Assembly: GCF_036669915.1 (NCBI RefSeq)
Contig: NC_089325.1
Location: forward strand, 12,604,735 to 12,668,734
Direction of reading: 5' to 3'
Length of the DNA: 64,000 nucleotides
DNA from: Pocillopora verrucosa
Lineage: Eukaryota; Cnidaria; Anthozoa; Scleractinia; Pocilloporidae
Positions 34,101 through 46,200 of the stretch are shown here, piece after piece. The position numbers were made by a program, and so were the translations under genes. How positions within the stretch are numbered: the stretch's first letter is position 1; every line of letters begins with the position of its first letter. The notes beneath the pieces are model-generated. The model saw only the letters and a list, made by a program, of their open reading frames with translations. It was not told where the DNA came from and did no database searches.

Positions 34101-35774
34101 GGCTTGAAAATTAACTGATGAATTGAAAGCGAAAGGAGCGATTTGAAAGAAATATCCAGCTTTCTTAGGTCATACATGGACAGATGAACTTGATAATTTG
34201 CCATAACATGGATATGCATTCCTTCTCTAAGTTCGGATGTGGTATTCTCAAACGGATTAAGATTATGACAGGCGGAGAAACACGTATTTGTTATCCCTCT
34301 CTCGTTTACAAATTTTTTTAATTTGAGAATATCACGTCAGCTTTTTTCGAGAAGTCTGAAAGGAGTAAGATCAAAAAATCTCGGCTGTATGAGAAATAAA
34401 ATTTTGAAACAAATAATTTGTTGGATTTTAAGAGCGAACGTTGGAGCGTGTTTCAGTGATTTCAGCTTCACAATTTTGAAAACAAGTTTTAGCGAGTATC
34501 TACATGTTCTTAATCAAATAACCACAGCCTTTTAACCGAAAAAAATTTTTGGCTGGCTTATTACAACCTTAGTAAGATCGCCTCTTTTAAATTCGTTCAT
34601 TTATTTCGCCAGTTGACAGCTAAAAGGTGAAGCACAAGCTTAGTATACGCGTTCCCTTTATTTTTTGTGATAACACTTTTTAGCAAGTATATAGTGCTAT
34701 GAAACCTTTAATAAGTCGTTTAGCCAATTATAAAAAAGATTAAAAGCGTATCAATTGTTGTAAATGAACTACAAAAGTAAATAACGCCAATTAACATATA
34801 ATTTTCGCTCTATTCATTGCACAAATAACTCATTTCCTAAATGGTTTGTTACGTTGGCAAGGAATTGGTTCACTTTTTAAACTCTCTTGTTTTTCTTTAG
34901 CGGCAATTGTTTTTCTATATGGTAAGGTCAAATAATTTGGAATCTCAGCGATAACATTTATGTGATAAATCCGGTTTCCAAAAAAATACCAATGGAAACT
35001 ACACGCTGGCTTCATGTTCACTGTATCGACCGGTTGACGAGTACAGACCAGTTCAAAACGGAAAATTCCTGAACACTGAGAAAGCCGCATCATGGCACTA
35101 ATGATAAAGTGGGAGGTAAATTAGAGAATTTTCAGAGAAGGGGAGGGTTTTGTTATCCAGGGAAATCTAATATTTTTGTAAACAGTTACATAGTTCGCCG
35201 CTGTTTTCTCTATATTTTCTGTTTTTTTCTGTGGTAACTATTTGTCTGAAGACTCTCTATGCAATGCTCCTGTCATTGATGATTAACAAAGATATCGGAT
35301 GAACAAAGCTTATTCAGTAACATATGTTGTGATGGAAGTTAAGTGATCGAGGTTTTTCTATTGTAAGACAACTGAAAAAGTTAGTGTTGCCTGAAATTAA
35401 AAAGACACTGAGAGGAAACATGCCAAAAACGAACTACAACAAGCCTTAGTCGAACTGAAGCAATATCAAAAACAACAGAGAGGGAAAGGTCTTGCTGAAA
35501 CCCAAAAAACCACTCCAGCGATCTTCGAGGTAAATCCGATTGGGAATGTTAAATCTTCTATTTAGTTTCGATCTTCTTTAACCATCACGAAACACAGCAT
35601 TATTTGAAAAAAGGCAAAAGATGAATAATCACTTTCGCTCTAGATAGTAACAAAATAATTCTATGAAAACTTACTGCTCGAAGCTGAGCTTATTCCAGCC
35701 AGGTTTATTAGAACCCAGGTCAAATGTATCATCAAGAAATTTCTTCCAAAATCCATCATCTTCATTAGTGACAT
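28102..35774 (-). CDS. Single-pass membrane protein with three fibronectin type III domains and a tyrosine-rich cytoplasmic tail
   Basis: Not recognised as a named gene; the architecture suggests an adhesion or receptor-type surface protein. Exons (minus): 35675-35774, 32647-32946, 31969-32286, 31220-31570, 30343-30447, 29763-29906 and 28102-28934. All internal junctions are phase 1, as usual for shuffled extracellular modules, and the total is 716 aa without breaks. Residues 1-31 form a signal peptide (FLMIHLTWVLINLAGISSAS). FN3-1 spans about 35-133 (PGQPKNLHVSS), FN3-2 134-239 (PAKPTNFKI) and FN3-3 240-345 (PSKPPGNVRAVSNTPSSLTV). A Ser/Thr/Pro stalk spans about 346-440. The transmembrane helix (ILIIGAPVGGAILLVIIFVI) is followed by a basic stop-transfer sequence TRKRSRKRR. 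The tail of about 240 residues has ten tyrosines, including TYVNM, LYETV and VYENT. Ligand and downstream partners are unknown. Confidence 0.88.
29231..29316 (+). repeat. tRNA-like SINE head or tRNA pseudogene
   Basis: The A-box-like CAGCTCAGTTGGTAGAGCGC (29241-29260) and B-box GGGTTCAAATCCC (29284-29296) are followed by a T7 run, which together form an RNA polymerase III promoter and terminator. The 5' acceptor strand does not pair with the 3' flank of the T arm and the anticodon stem is poor. I therefore read it as a tRNA-derived SINE fragment and not a working tRNA. It lies in an intron of the FN3-receptor gene, on the opposite strand. Confidence 0.7.
31750..31942. repeat. Inverted-repeat element, family B, degenerate
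   Basis: Carries the family B phrases GTTATTAACATGCAACTTCTCC, CAGCAAGCAGTTAATGAGAAT, ACTTATTAGATAGAAGTTG and TTAACAAGGAAAT. Its termini have decayed. Intronic. Confidence 0.65.
32435..32545. repeat. Low-complexity T/G-rich tract
   Basis: TTGTTGTTGTTTGTTTGTCTG-like simple sequence followed by a G-rich run (GGAGGGGGGGGGGTGGG) in an intron of the FN3-receptor gene. Confidence 0.8.
32950..35670. other. Long first intron of the FN3-receptor gene
   Basis: No convincing exon. An 87-codon minus-strand ORF at 34830-35093 has an acceptor-like TTATCATTAG upstream, but including it would not fit the phase of the flanking exons and it ends in a stop. The intron contains a copy of the AGCGC.GGAAAACGCG repeat near 33765-33790, in inverted orientation relative to the copy near 29508-29550. 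Confidence 0.5.
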
Positions 35775-36405
35775 AATTTGTCTCTCGTTTCCCTGGCTGT
35801 GATTTACGACGGTGAACGAAACGTCGTGATGTTTAGTGCTGAAACCAAGAAGGCCACAGAATCAATGACAAAACGTCCGGTTTTCTTGTTCCCGTACTTA
35901 TAATGTGGATCAAAGCGGAACAGCTTGAGTTGAAATACGTAGCCCTACGTGCTGACGGTAACCTAAGGAGACAATTAAATTTGAACTCATTGGTATGTTT
36001 TGGTAGGAGTGCCAAAAATATTATCAAAGCGTTGAGTTGTACGTCTTTCATCACTGACAATAGCTCGACTTCTCTTTAAGTCTTTTAGAATGAATCGTGT
36101 AAATTTTGCTCAAAAAAATACGACATCATAAATCTCCTTCTAACTGAGAAGTCTGATTTTATAGCTTCGTGGACATGTATGGGTGGTTTCATAATGGAAC
36201 CCTATTTCTCTTCACCCCTACCCCCCCCCCACCCTTCACTCCCTGCCTAAGAATGTTTTATACACATCTGTCTTTCTTTTGGGTCGTCGAAGCAAGAATA
36301 TTCATGATTTATGGGTGCAGAGTAAGGTTGCCCTTGCCAAAAAATGTCGACAAGCAAGAACACGCAGTAAAAGACACCAATTTGTCGTTTTCACGACAAT
36401 ATTTT

Positions 36406-36542
36406 GGATCAATATCAGTATCAGGGCAACTGCCCACCAACCCCTCCCCTAACCCAACAACAGTCAATTGATAACATGTTAGGGTGAATGTTGGGTTAGG
36501 GGAGGGGTAGGTGGGCAGTTGCCCAGATACTGATATTGATCC
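36406..36542. repeat. Palindromic MITE, 137 bp
   Basis: Arms of about 53 bp beginning GGATCAATATCAGTATC are near-perfect reverse complements. The inner part CCCCTCCCCTAACCCAACA pairs with TGTTGGGTTAGGGGAGGGG. The left/right mismatches are few (for example CAGGG versus CTGGG). The spacer is about 30 bp. This is a classic hairpin-forming miniature element. Confidence 0.9.
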
Positions 36543-38650
36543 CATATTTTTATCGATTTTGACGCCCTTTGTCCGATCTAGTTCCTGCTTCCTGTAATGC
36601 TGCAAGTTATATGGGAGGGGAGCTTCCGTTTCATGGCCAAAAACAAGTCTTGTCGAGCAGTGGGCAATAAAAAAAATCAAAATCATGACCTTGTTCGGTT
36701 TCCTTACAAACATAACTCAACCCAACAATAAAAACTGCATGAAAATCTTTTGTAAACAGCTCGTGGAAAAATTTAATTTAAATGCAAAGAAGAGCTGACG
36801 GAAGAAAGGAATAAATCTACTTTTTCCCGTTTGCCATCAGCCCACGCTTAAAAGCTGTTCTTAACCTCTTTTAATTATACTCTTTTAACGTGCGCACCTA
36901 CTATACATCAAGTTGAAGCAATATTAAAGATCTCAAGAACAACTACTTTTTGATCTTATCCTCAAAAGTTCTTTCTGAATTTGTAGACTTTGTTCCTTGA
37001 GGTTTTTTACAATAAAAATAACTTAAGCGATTTTATGTCGTGCACAGAATAGAAAACAGAACAGCAAGATAAAGAAATAAAAAAAAAATTAACAATGATA
37101 ATTAAAATACAGGATCAGGATTTGTTGTTGTTGGTAGCACCTGTCTGCCCAAACTACCCTGGAGTATTCCCCCCCCCCCTCGCTCTTTTCTATGCACGAA
37201 ACTTTTCTGGATTGGAGAGAAAAAGCAATCAAGAATCAAGATTTTAACGAGTTCTTTCTTTATAATATACGCACTTGATCAGAAATAGTAGTGAACCATG
37301 ATGCTAATAAAACTTTGCAGGGAATTAGATTTTCGTGTTGAAACTATTTGGCGCTGCTTAGTGAACCAAATCGACTCAAGTCCTCTTATCTTCATAAACA
37401 AGATATTTCAATTGGCAAAAGGTTTGTCATCAACACGAATTAGAGCGCTAATGTCGAATTATCTTCTCAGTTAACATTATTTAACTGAAAACAGCTGGAT
37501 GATTGCAAACCATCATGATTTGTCATTTATCACTGAGCGAAAGTATTCAGAAAGATAGTATTATGCTAATAAAACTCTTTTCTGTCTTTTGCGAGCGCAA
37601 TGGATGTCTGGCTCACAGACCAGCCAATCTCGCCGTAATGAGTTCATCAGCTCTATTTAAACAGAGTTAAGGAAATATCACTTACAAGAACACTGGGTCC
37701 TCGATGAGGTAACAAACTTCAATTCTTGAATGGTAGAAAGAAATCACTACGACCGCAAAAAATCCGTTCGATCGGTTGTGAGCAAGCACGCTTCAATGAT
37801 TGTCTAAAGCATGTGGAATGCTTTATGATGTGAAGTGACCTTTATCATACTGAGTCGAACAATACACGCTGCGGGAATTTTTTGGCGCAAAGTTTCATCA
37901 CCTCTACGTGATGTAGGTCAATATTAGCCACTAAGAATCTGTCAAAACAAATGGGTGGAATGGATGTCACTTCCGGTGGAAAGCGCACTAAAAATATTTT
38001 ATGACATCTGAGGAGGGTGATCTGAGTTTGAGCCACCTTTGCTTTTTTTAAAAATATTATTTCTCTTGTAATTGATCAAAAGAGAAGTTTTTTCAGCGCT
38101 TTTTAAGGACGAATAATAACGAAGTCTTGAGTGTGTGGAAATTGTTGCGGAAGTCTTTTAACCCCGCTCGCTTGTTCAAACAAATCAAGAGGACTGTATT
38201 CATCCAAACCAACAATCTATTGCGATATACAATTCTCACATATTCAACGGTCGTAACACAAGGGTCAACGATCAACGATCAACTAACATAATCTAAGTAT
38301 ACAGAGGTTTTTTCTACTATCCTTTCGTAAGGCAGTATTTTTACATTAATCACATGTACAGCAAAAGTTCCCATTGTAATGTATCTAAATTTAGTGACTA
38401 TTACAAAATCGCATGCTCTTTCACCTTATTAAGCCTAAGAAAATGCACGCAGTTACATCATTTTATATCGTAAATAAACTCGGACTTTGTCTACGTTATT
38501 GTGAGATCTAGTGTCACGAAATCTAACTTCTTTGCGTTACAAATGTCAATTTCTAATTAATATTTATTCACAAAATAATCAAGTTAAGCATCACCTATTT
38601 CTTTCCCGACAGAAATTAAAAAAACCATCAGTGCTGTTTGCAAAAAGATT

Positions 38651-38857
38651 AACCCTTTAACTCCCAGATCAAATTTGTCATCGTCCTCATTGTCAACCAC
38701 ACAATTCTTATAATATTAGTTCGGAGAATTTACTATTGGATCAACTGATTATCCCCAAATTGATATTTTTCTTTATTCTCATCACATATCTGGTTGGTAT
38801 TGTGTTGATATTATAAGGAGAAATTCTGTCTTGGTCACTCATGGGAGTTGAAGGGTT
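38651..38857. repeat. Inverted-repeat element, family A, intact termini
   Basis: Starts AACCCTTTAACTCCCAGATC and ends CATGGGAGTTGAAGGGTT, so the terminal inverted repeat of about 16 bp is well preserved. Internal phrases AGGAGAAATTCTGTCTTGG and TTATTCTCATCACATATC are family-typical. Confidence 0.85.
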
Positions 38858-39444
38858 ACCTTTTTCGAGCCGAGTAGCTCACTAATTAATACCTCGGTTT
38901 CCAGATCCAGCAAAGGCTATAAAAACAACCTTGTTCCCAGGGCCTTTTCCCACTCCCAACTAAGGGAAAGAGTCTTAAACTAAAGAGTCTTACTAGTTGG
39001 ATGGGATGCTACGTTCGTTCATCTTTTCATCCCCTCCCCCCTCCCCCCGGCCCCTTACCCCAAGGGCCAACTCCACTGATAAGGAGAGGATCGAAGACCG
39101 TACCCGAGTAGACGGCGAAAATTCGACCCCACCTAAAGGCCTAAGCGTGTTCCAGGCTATGAGTCTGTTCGAATTGCTTCAGCAACTGGATGTAGAAAAC
39201 CTTTACAACATCAGGAGCCTTATTATCCTGACAGAGCCCTAGAGGTGTGAGGAACAGAAACAGCCATAACCGCTGAAACCCTACTAGAAATGTACCTATA
39301 CCCAGTCTCTTCGCTTTCCCAACCGCCATGTTTCTGGAGTATTCGAGTCCAATTGTCAACATACGTATCGATGTTTTCGAGTCGAAACAAGTAGCTTTTT
39401 AATGGCTTGTACGCCAGGAAATTCTTTAAAATTAAGATAGCAGG

Positions 39445-40387
39445 ATGGGATCTGTTGTTTCTAACATGTATGGAGGGCTACAGTACATGATGAGTTGTGG
39501 GGGAGACAATCAAACGTTCCCTGATAATGGCCGATCGTCTCTCGCCGCGACGCCATTTGTTTGGAAACGTACCAGGTATGTATTTCACTGTTAATCGGTT
39601 TTATTTTGGTTTTTTCTCCTCAAACTAGTGTTTTGTATACCTTATGTGATTTTTGATCAAGTAAATTAAAAATTGTTTTGAGATTTTTCGGAAGAAATTC
39701 TGTTTCATCTGACGCAAGAAAAGCCGAACTGGTAATGTTGCAGCTGAGGCCGATTAAGTCTTCGTACTTTAGAAAAAAAATGGTACAGGTTTAATTTTCA
39801 TCACTGGAAGATAGTTTGCGTTTTCTTCCTTTGTATAGAAAAGAAAAAACTAATTTAAGAGGTAATCATGTTTAATTAGTAGATGAATTAAGGGACGAGA
39901 ACACCAAAACACGACGTAAGCTTTTGGTTCTTCTTGTGCGTCATACGGTTCCTATCGACATTTTATTTGCATTAAACAAGAGATCGACACACACTTGTCG
40001 TGTCCTCTCTTCATCCTTAGTCGGTTTTATTTTCGAAAATTATTCCTGTACCTACGTAAAGCGGCGAAACAGCTGAAAGCAGGCAATTATAGTACAATTT
40101 TGGTTAGCCGCAAATCTCGCGAAATATTTTATTTGTGATAAGTTGAATAATCATGATCCATGGCTAATCCAGAGAATCGCGTATTTTTTCTTTCACCCAG
40201 CTCCATGTACTTTGATGAAGATGGTGATCTAGCCCATGAATTTTATGAAGAAGTTAAACCAAACAAGAAAGGGAAGAAGTATTCCATGAAGAAAGTAACT
40301 CGGCGACTATTACCTCAAGGACTAGTTGATTTACCGTATCCAAGATTAAATGTGGATTTTCCAGTTGTTATGTGCGAGGCATATTAG
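39445..40387 (+). CDS. TUSC2: TUSC2 (FUS1) homologue, myristoylated mitochondrial protein
   Basis: TUSC2 is a small N-myristoylated protein linked in mammals to mitochondrial calcium handling and tumour suppression. Two exons, 39445-39575 and 40201-40387, join in phase 2 to 105 aa (human 110). The start MGSVVSNM has Gly2 and Ser6, matching the N-myristoylation consensus. The family signature SMYFDEDGDLAHEFYEE begins right at the exon 2 junction. It is followed by a basic stretch (KPNKKGKKYSMKKVTRR), then LLPQGLVDLPYPRLNVDFPV and a short C-terminus. The acceptor at 40196-40200 (CCCAG) fixes the exon start; the in-frame ATG at 40160 is intronic. Its 3' end faces the 3' end of the RASSF gene, mirroring the human TUSC2-RASSF1 adjacency. 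Confidence 0.95.
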
Positions 40388-40935
40388 AGAAATGACCTCA
40401 AAATTTCTAGATCTAACCTCATATGAGATGAATGTGGAATCTATCAAGAACATTGCTAAACAGCTGGGTCATTCACGGACAAGACTTGCATGAAATTCAG
40501 AATGTTACCAGAAACATTTTGTTCTTGACCACAGAGTTATTGCATCGTCACGCCAGACATCTCTAGCTACTTTCTTTCCTTGAGCTGGCAGTTACTCAGG
40601 TGACCAATTTAACTGAACTGATAGCAACAACTTCTGTTTTTTATTGAGGAAGAATGCAGATGTGTAAAATAAGACTGTGACTAAATGCCTGGCAGCTAGG
40701 TAAAGGCTTAAATTGACTAAATGCTGACAGCCAGAAATTTTCACAGAGTTTCCACTGAAAGATTCTTTCACTCTTATAAAGAATGATAGATGTTTTTTAA
40801 GAAATGTGAAGCAATTCCCCTTCACTCAGAAAACATTTCTGGTCAGACTGACAGGTATGGTCTCAAATAGACTAAATGCCTGGCAGTCAGAAGTTTTCTG
40901 CCAAATTCTTGTGGAAAACCTCATTTAAATCTGTC

Positions 40936-41020
40936 AACCCTTCACACGTGAACATCAATATGCATAATCTCCACACTGTGTTCTCTACATTTTGTAAGGT
41001 GCTGACAAGGAAAATTTGCT
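40936..41020. repeat. Inverted-repeat element, family C, 5' part
   Basis: Carries AACCCTTCACACGTGAACATC, ATGCATAATCTCCACACTG and GGTGCTGACAAGGAAAATTTG; the rest is missing. Confidence 0.6.
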
Positions 41021-42044
41021 TAACAAGCATTCTGACTGCTGGCATTCAGTCCTTTTAAGATCATGCCCAGCTGTGGGGCATTTAGCCTTTATGTTTAAAT
41101 AATGTTTGTAGTGAAAGGTTGGGGACCTCCTCTCCAATTGAAATAATTCTCTTCAGGGTATTGTTGTTTTTAGTAGAAATAACAAGAAGATTGTACAGTA
41201 TTATAAAAAAATTTGGATGATGTTTTAGTCATTTATTTTTTCTGTTATTAACTAAGGTAAGGTAGATAAATTATGTTCAAATAAGAGCTTAATTGAATAA
41301 GGAATGATGGATGTTGTGTTATTTTATACCTGTTGATGGCATGTGTAAACATTCAGCTTCTTTTAGCTTCCAGTTTCAGAGCTGAAAGTGATTTGGAAAC
41401 TTCATGTAAAGACCAAACAAGACAATAACAATTTCACTGACAGATCAAAACTGACTAATCACAACTGCTGATTGCCACTTTTTTTTTAGCCCACAATATG
41501 GCAACAAAATTGACCAACCAGTTTCTTTAAGCCAGACTCTTACTTGATTGACAGACAATTTGTTACTTGATTCTGAAGATGAATTCTTCTCAGGTTGTCA
41601 AAATGTCAATCACCTTCACAGACAGCCAAGGGTTTCAATGAGAGTCCATGAGAGTTGGCATTACGAGAAATTTGCTGTCTGTGTCAGGTTATCCCAGGGA
41701 AGGTTTTTGCTTTCCATTTCTAGCATGACCCAATGTTTTAGAACAACGCTGTCAAATGAAGTTTGTGGATACAAAGTAATAATGAAAATAGTCTTGAAAA
41801 TAGGAAAATTTTATTGCCCGGAGTTGAAGGAGGCAAACTTACATCAAAAACTGTGGAAGGAAAGGAAGATCACAGGGGTGTACCTGGAAAAATAGTTCTT
41901 ACAAAACAACATCACTCCACCCAACCCTGACAATAACCTTGGTTAATTTCTTTTCAGTTCACTCTCACCTTTTCTTTTCTTTCTTTCTTTCTTTTTTTTT
42001 TATGCTTGACCCACCAAGTCAATTTCTATTTCCAGAAATGCATG

Positions 42045-42185
42045 CAGTAATGAAAATGGCAAAATTTGTCAAACCTGCCAAGCTGATTTCACTTTGACAA
42101 ATTGGACTAAAATTCACCAAAATCATCAAATCTATGAACATTAACTCTGTTTGACAAATTTTGTCTCCTTCCATTTTCATTACTG
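42045..42185. repeat. Inverted repeat, about 141 bp
   Basis: The left end CAGTAATGAAAATGG plus AAAATTTGTCAAAC pairs with the right end GTTTGACAAATTTTGTC and CCATTTTCATTACTG. The arms are about 30-38 bp with a short insertion in one arm. MITE-like. Confidence 0.75.
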
Positions 42186-42880
42186 GGAGCACTTTTGGAC
42201 ATAGTGAAAGAAGGTAAAGATAAGGTCTGTTCTTGAGCCAAGCGGTGAATGCAGCTGGAACTCTTGGGAAGCTAAAGGTTCACAAGGCTGAGCAGTGGTA
42301 TTACTTCATATATTAGCAGAATGATTGCCTAAAGTCCATTCGGAAAACCAAGTTTACAAAACTAGTTCTAATTGTGTACGAGTTTCATCAGTTTTCAGTA
42401 CATTCTTTGTCAACAAAAAAATTTGAATGGCTTAATAAGTAAGTGCCAATAAACTTCACAGCACACAGTCACATTTTTCTCTGCAGTTTTTTAATTCATT
42501 GTGTTTTCAATACATTCTATGAAATAAGAGAATCACTTTTTGGGAAATTTCTGTCCATCTGAATTTTATATCTTTAACTAGAGATGATTAACAATCTGAT
42601 TTTGACCTTGAAAATGGGGGGTTGACTTAAACATGAGTTCAACCTTAACATGAATAAATACCGTACTCTTGCATTGAAACAATAGTCACAGAGATAAAAG
42701 TTATCAAAAGTTTATTCTTTGGGCTATTTGAGAACCACCAATTATAAATACTGATATTCATCCATTGTATTTATTACATACTGGTATCAGGGTTTTCATT
42801 AAGAAATAAGGTTACAAGGCACTGGTAAAGAGTAATAGGTAACTAAACTACATACCTGAATAAAAACTAGCTCACACACT

Positions 42881-43072
42881 TAATCTTTTAACACCTAGAA
42901 GTGATTAAGATGTATCTTCTCCATATAGTATCCATACATTATCCAGCAAACAGCTAATGAGAAAAATCAAACTTATCAGGTAGAAGTTGCCAAAGTCTCG
43001 TAAGCGATTTACAAGGAAATGTGTTGCAGCTAGCGGGGAGGATTAATGATCAGATTTTAGGAGTTAAAGAAT
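42881..43072. repeat. Inverted-repeat element, family B
   Basis: Carries CACCTAGAAGTGATTAAGATG, ATCCAGCAAACAGCTAATGAG, ACTTATCAGGTAGAAG and the end AGATTTTAGGAGTTAAAG. Confidence 0.7.
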
Positions 43073-43299
43073 TGAAGCCAGAAAATTCCATGACATGATG
43101 CATAATGAAACACCTGGCACGTATGTGTTTATTTTAAAAGTGACAATGTAAAGGCAATTGCCGTTACAATAAATTATTATCAGTGTTAAAACTAATACAA
43201 TTTGTCAATGCAGCTGTTTAAAATATCCTTCTCTATTTGTAGGTGTAAGTATTCTAAACTCATATATAATACAAAATCTATAACAGAACCTCTTTCTAG

Positions 43300-46200
43300 T
43301 TATAATCTTGCTGTTTCACCAAACTCATCAGAAGGTGGTTTTTCTTCATCACAGACTGTTTGGTTTGGTTGTACCAGTGCCAAAGCCTGCTCTAATCTTT
43401 CCTTGTAAAGTCTGTACTTTTCTTCTACCTGTTAAAGTTAAAAATTTAAGTTTGTTAACCCTTAAACTCCCATGAGTGACCAAGAGATAATTTTTCCCAA
43501 CAACATAATTGATACAATATCAAGCAGACAGGTGATGGGAATGAAGAAATGCAAACTAAGAAGAGACTTTTACTTGATCCAATACCAAATTCTCCGAACT
43601 AACATCAGAAGAATTGTGAGGCAGACAGTAAGGAGAATTAATAATGAGATCTTGGGTGAGTGATCGTGGGTTCCAGGGTTAATGAAAAAGATAATATTCA
43701 ATAGCTGCCTGTGGAATAAAAATCTAATCTTTGAGTGTTGATGATATCTCTCACATGTGAATGAAGTAAACAAGAGAGAAATTGAGATATTACAATCATA
43801 TCCTCCAGCAATTACGACAAGCTGATCTACATGAACCCTTTAACTGAATGACAATTTCAAAACACATCCCAACAGGATCAAATGTATACATCACCTGAAT
43901 GTAAATTCAGCTTGTCAAAATAATTTGAAAAAAGGTTTTTTTTATAAAATTTAAGCAAAAAAGTAAAGAAACCTTTCATGAAAAGTTAAAATGATCTGTT
44001 GATAAATCTGGTAAACATGACAACATTGTAAAGTGTAGTTAGGGCGCCCCAGTACTATCTCCTCTGTGTAAATCCAAGTGGAATAAACTTAGTCTGTAAA
44101 TCACAGCATAAACCTCGAGTTGGGGTCAATAAGAGGTTTTGTGGCTACCATGATCATCTAGCAGTTCTTCTTTCTACATCAATATAAGCCCACAGATACA
44201 CAAAAGGGGCACTGGCATAAGCCAGCTTACATTTGGGGCTCAGAAATTTGTTCCTGTGAGCCCCCATTTAAAAATTCCTCTGTTGCTTGTGGGGAAATGA
44301 AAGTTACATTCATTCTAATATTTCATAAATACCTAGTATATATATATGACAATGATGGTTGATATAACATTAAGCCACTGACCTGCAATATGTGTTCCTC
44401 CTCTTCTTTGTCCAGTATCTTCATGAAATTTTGAAGCTCTGGTATGGAGAATACCTCCCACTGAAAAAAAATGTCACACAGCTGTCAAAATGAAAATAGG
44501 GGTTGGAGTATTCTGCGGATTACACTACCATAAATCTTTTTTTTTGGGCTATCTTTTTTGACTCACATGATAATGAATTCAACCAAAAGGACAGGCTACA
44601 TAGATTCATTTTGATTCATAAGTTAGATTCATCTATTTGTTGTCCAACCTATAGGCCATTTTACAGTTGCGAACTCAGTTGCCAAGCCTTTGATTTGGAG
44701 TGAGGCTGAAGGTGACCTTGTTGTGATAGAGACCAGTATCTAGTTAGCATGAAAACAAAGTAATTTACATTTGCAAAGCAGCAAGGTTTGTATTATAACA
44801 AGGTCACCCTTGGCCTTACTCCTATTCAAAGGCTTTGCAACCAACCCAACAACTGTAAAATGAACTAGATTAATCTACTTCTTGTCAAACCAATTTACTT
44901 CATATAACTTTCAAAGGGCAAAAATTCTAACTGTAAAAATGTTAATTGTAAAGTTAACCCCTGGGTTAACAAAATTTTAATTTGAAAATTTGGCTGTACT
45001 TACCACAATATCTCCTGTTTCATTCTCCTGGAGTGAGAATTTGTGTCTTATATCTGCTCCACCCCAAAGTAACCTTAGCACCAGGGGTTTCTCAAAGTCA
45101 GACATCCGACGAAGAATAACTGAAAGAAAAATCATCAAAAAAGACTTTATATAATGGGTTAAATACATTGCATCAAACTCTACCTAGTTTCACAGAAAGC
45201 ATGTAAAACACTGATTAAAAAAGAAACATACTTCACATGGTTTTCTTATGCCTTTCACATGACAAATTTCGCAAGTAAGATTGTGACATGTTATACAAAT
45301 GTGTTATGAAAATGGTGTGAAATGTTTCACAAGATATTTCAAACACTGTATCACATAATTGCTTCTGGTAATGTAGACCATTATTGGAAATGAAAGCATT
45401 CACTCAGCCATTTGATGGAAGCCTAAAAATTTGAGCACTAAGTCTGAAAGGCAGAGAGGTAATTATAATCTTTATTTGTATATACCAAACAGGGGAATAG
45501 TGCTATTTAGTTTTACTCCATTTTTAAACAAAATATTAAGCACATCATTCAGTTTTTTTGCCAATCATGTAAACTGGTCTTGCTTATGTTGTTTCCAACT
45601 TTTGCACACAGCTTATGCAAGCAATATGACATTCAGACAAAGTTGTGGGATATATTAAGAAAACTAGAGGCCAAAATACTGAAAACTAATTAAAAGTGGT
45701 ATAATAAATCCCTTGATCAATGGTTTAACATTTAATAATGATGGACATTCTGCTCATTGCTTGTAATTTTCTTAGTAACTCCAGGGCTAAGAAAAACATG
45801 TAACTTGCAAAATATACACATGTGTTTAGTGTTAAACTATTGATTAAGTTGTATGAAGTGCTTAGCAGGTAAAGAAAAACCTGTTGAAACCTACTATGGT
45901 CATCTTCTTCCTGGTAACACTCAAATAATGCAAATTTTCTTGGATTATCAGCAACTTTGAACTTCTTGAGAAGAGCTACAATGACCTAGGGAAAAAAAAA
46001 AAAAGGAATCTTAAAACAAAAATTCCAGCAATATTAACTGATGGTCACTAAAAACAAAGAGATTGGTTTCATTTAGTTTTCTTTGAAGAGAATTGTGGTC
46101 TGTGTCAGATGTATTGGCAAGCAAGTGAAACATAGCAGTTGAATGTCACCTGGAAGTTGGAAAAGGTGTTAAATGAATTAATTGTTTAGAAAAACCCAAT

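Larger units (their letters stand above)
35775..39444. other. Divergent intergenic region between FN3-receptor and TUSC2 genes
   Basis: Holds a 137-bp palindromic MITE (36406-36542), a family A element (38651-38857), several C-runs (36220, 37170, 39040) and no supportable gene. An 81-codon ORF at 38997-39242 is Pro/Ser-rich at first and has no recognisable domain. The TUSC2 promoter should lie in the last few hundred bases. Confidence 0.5.
40388..43299. other. Region between the convergent TUSC2 and RASSF genes
   Basis: Presumably the TUSC2 3' UTR, then repeats: a partial family C element (40936-41020), an inverted repeat (42045-42185) and a family B element (42881-43072). A 115-codon ORF at 41548-41895 has no recognisable domain, and I treat it as chance. 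Confidence 0.5.

Noticed and set aside
34830-35093. 87-codon minus-strand ORF as an extra exon of the FN3 receptor
   Set aside because: The only acceptor does not fit the phase of exon 1, the ORF ends in a stop, and exon 1 joins directly to the first FN3 exon in perfect phase.
40160-40387. Single-exon 75-aa gene starting MANPENRVFF
   Set aside because: The first 13 or so codons are intronic. An acceptor at 40196-40200 and the upstream myristoylated exon give a full-length TUSC2.
41548-41895. 115-codon ORF between TUSC2 and RASSF
   Set aside because: No domain and no splice context; it lies in the presumed TUSC2 3' region.
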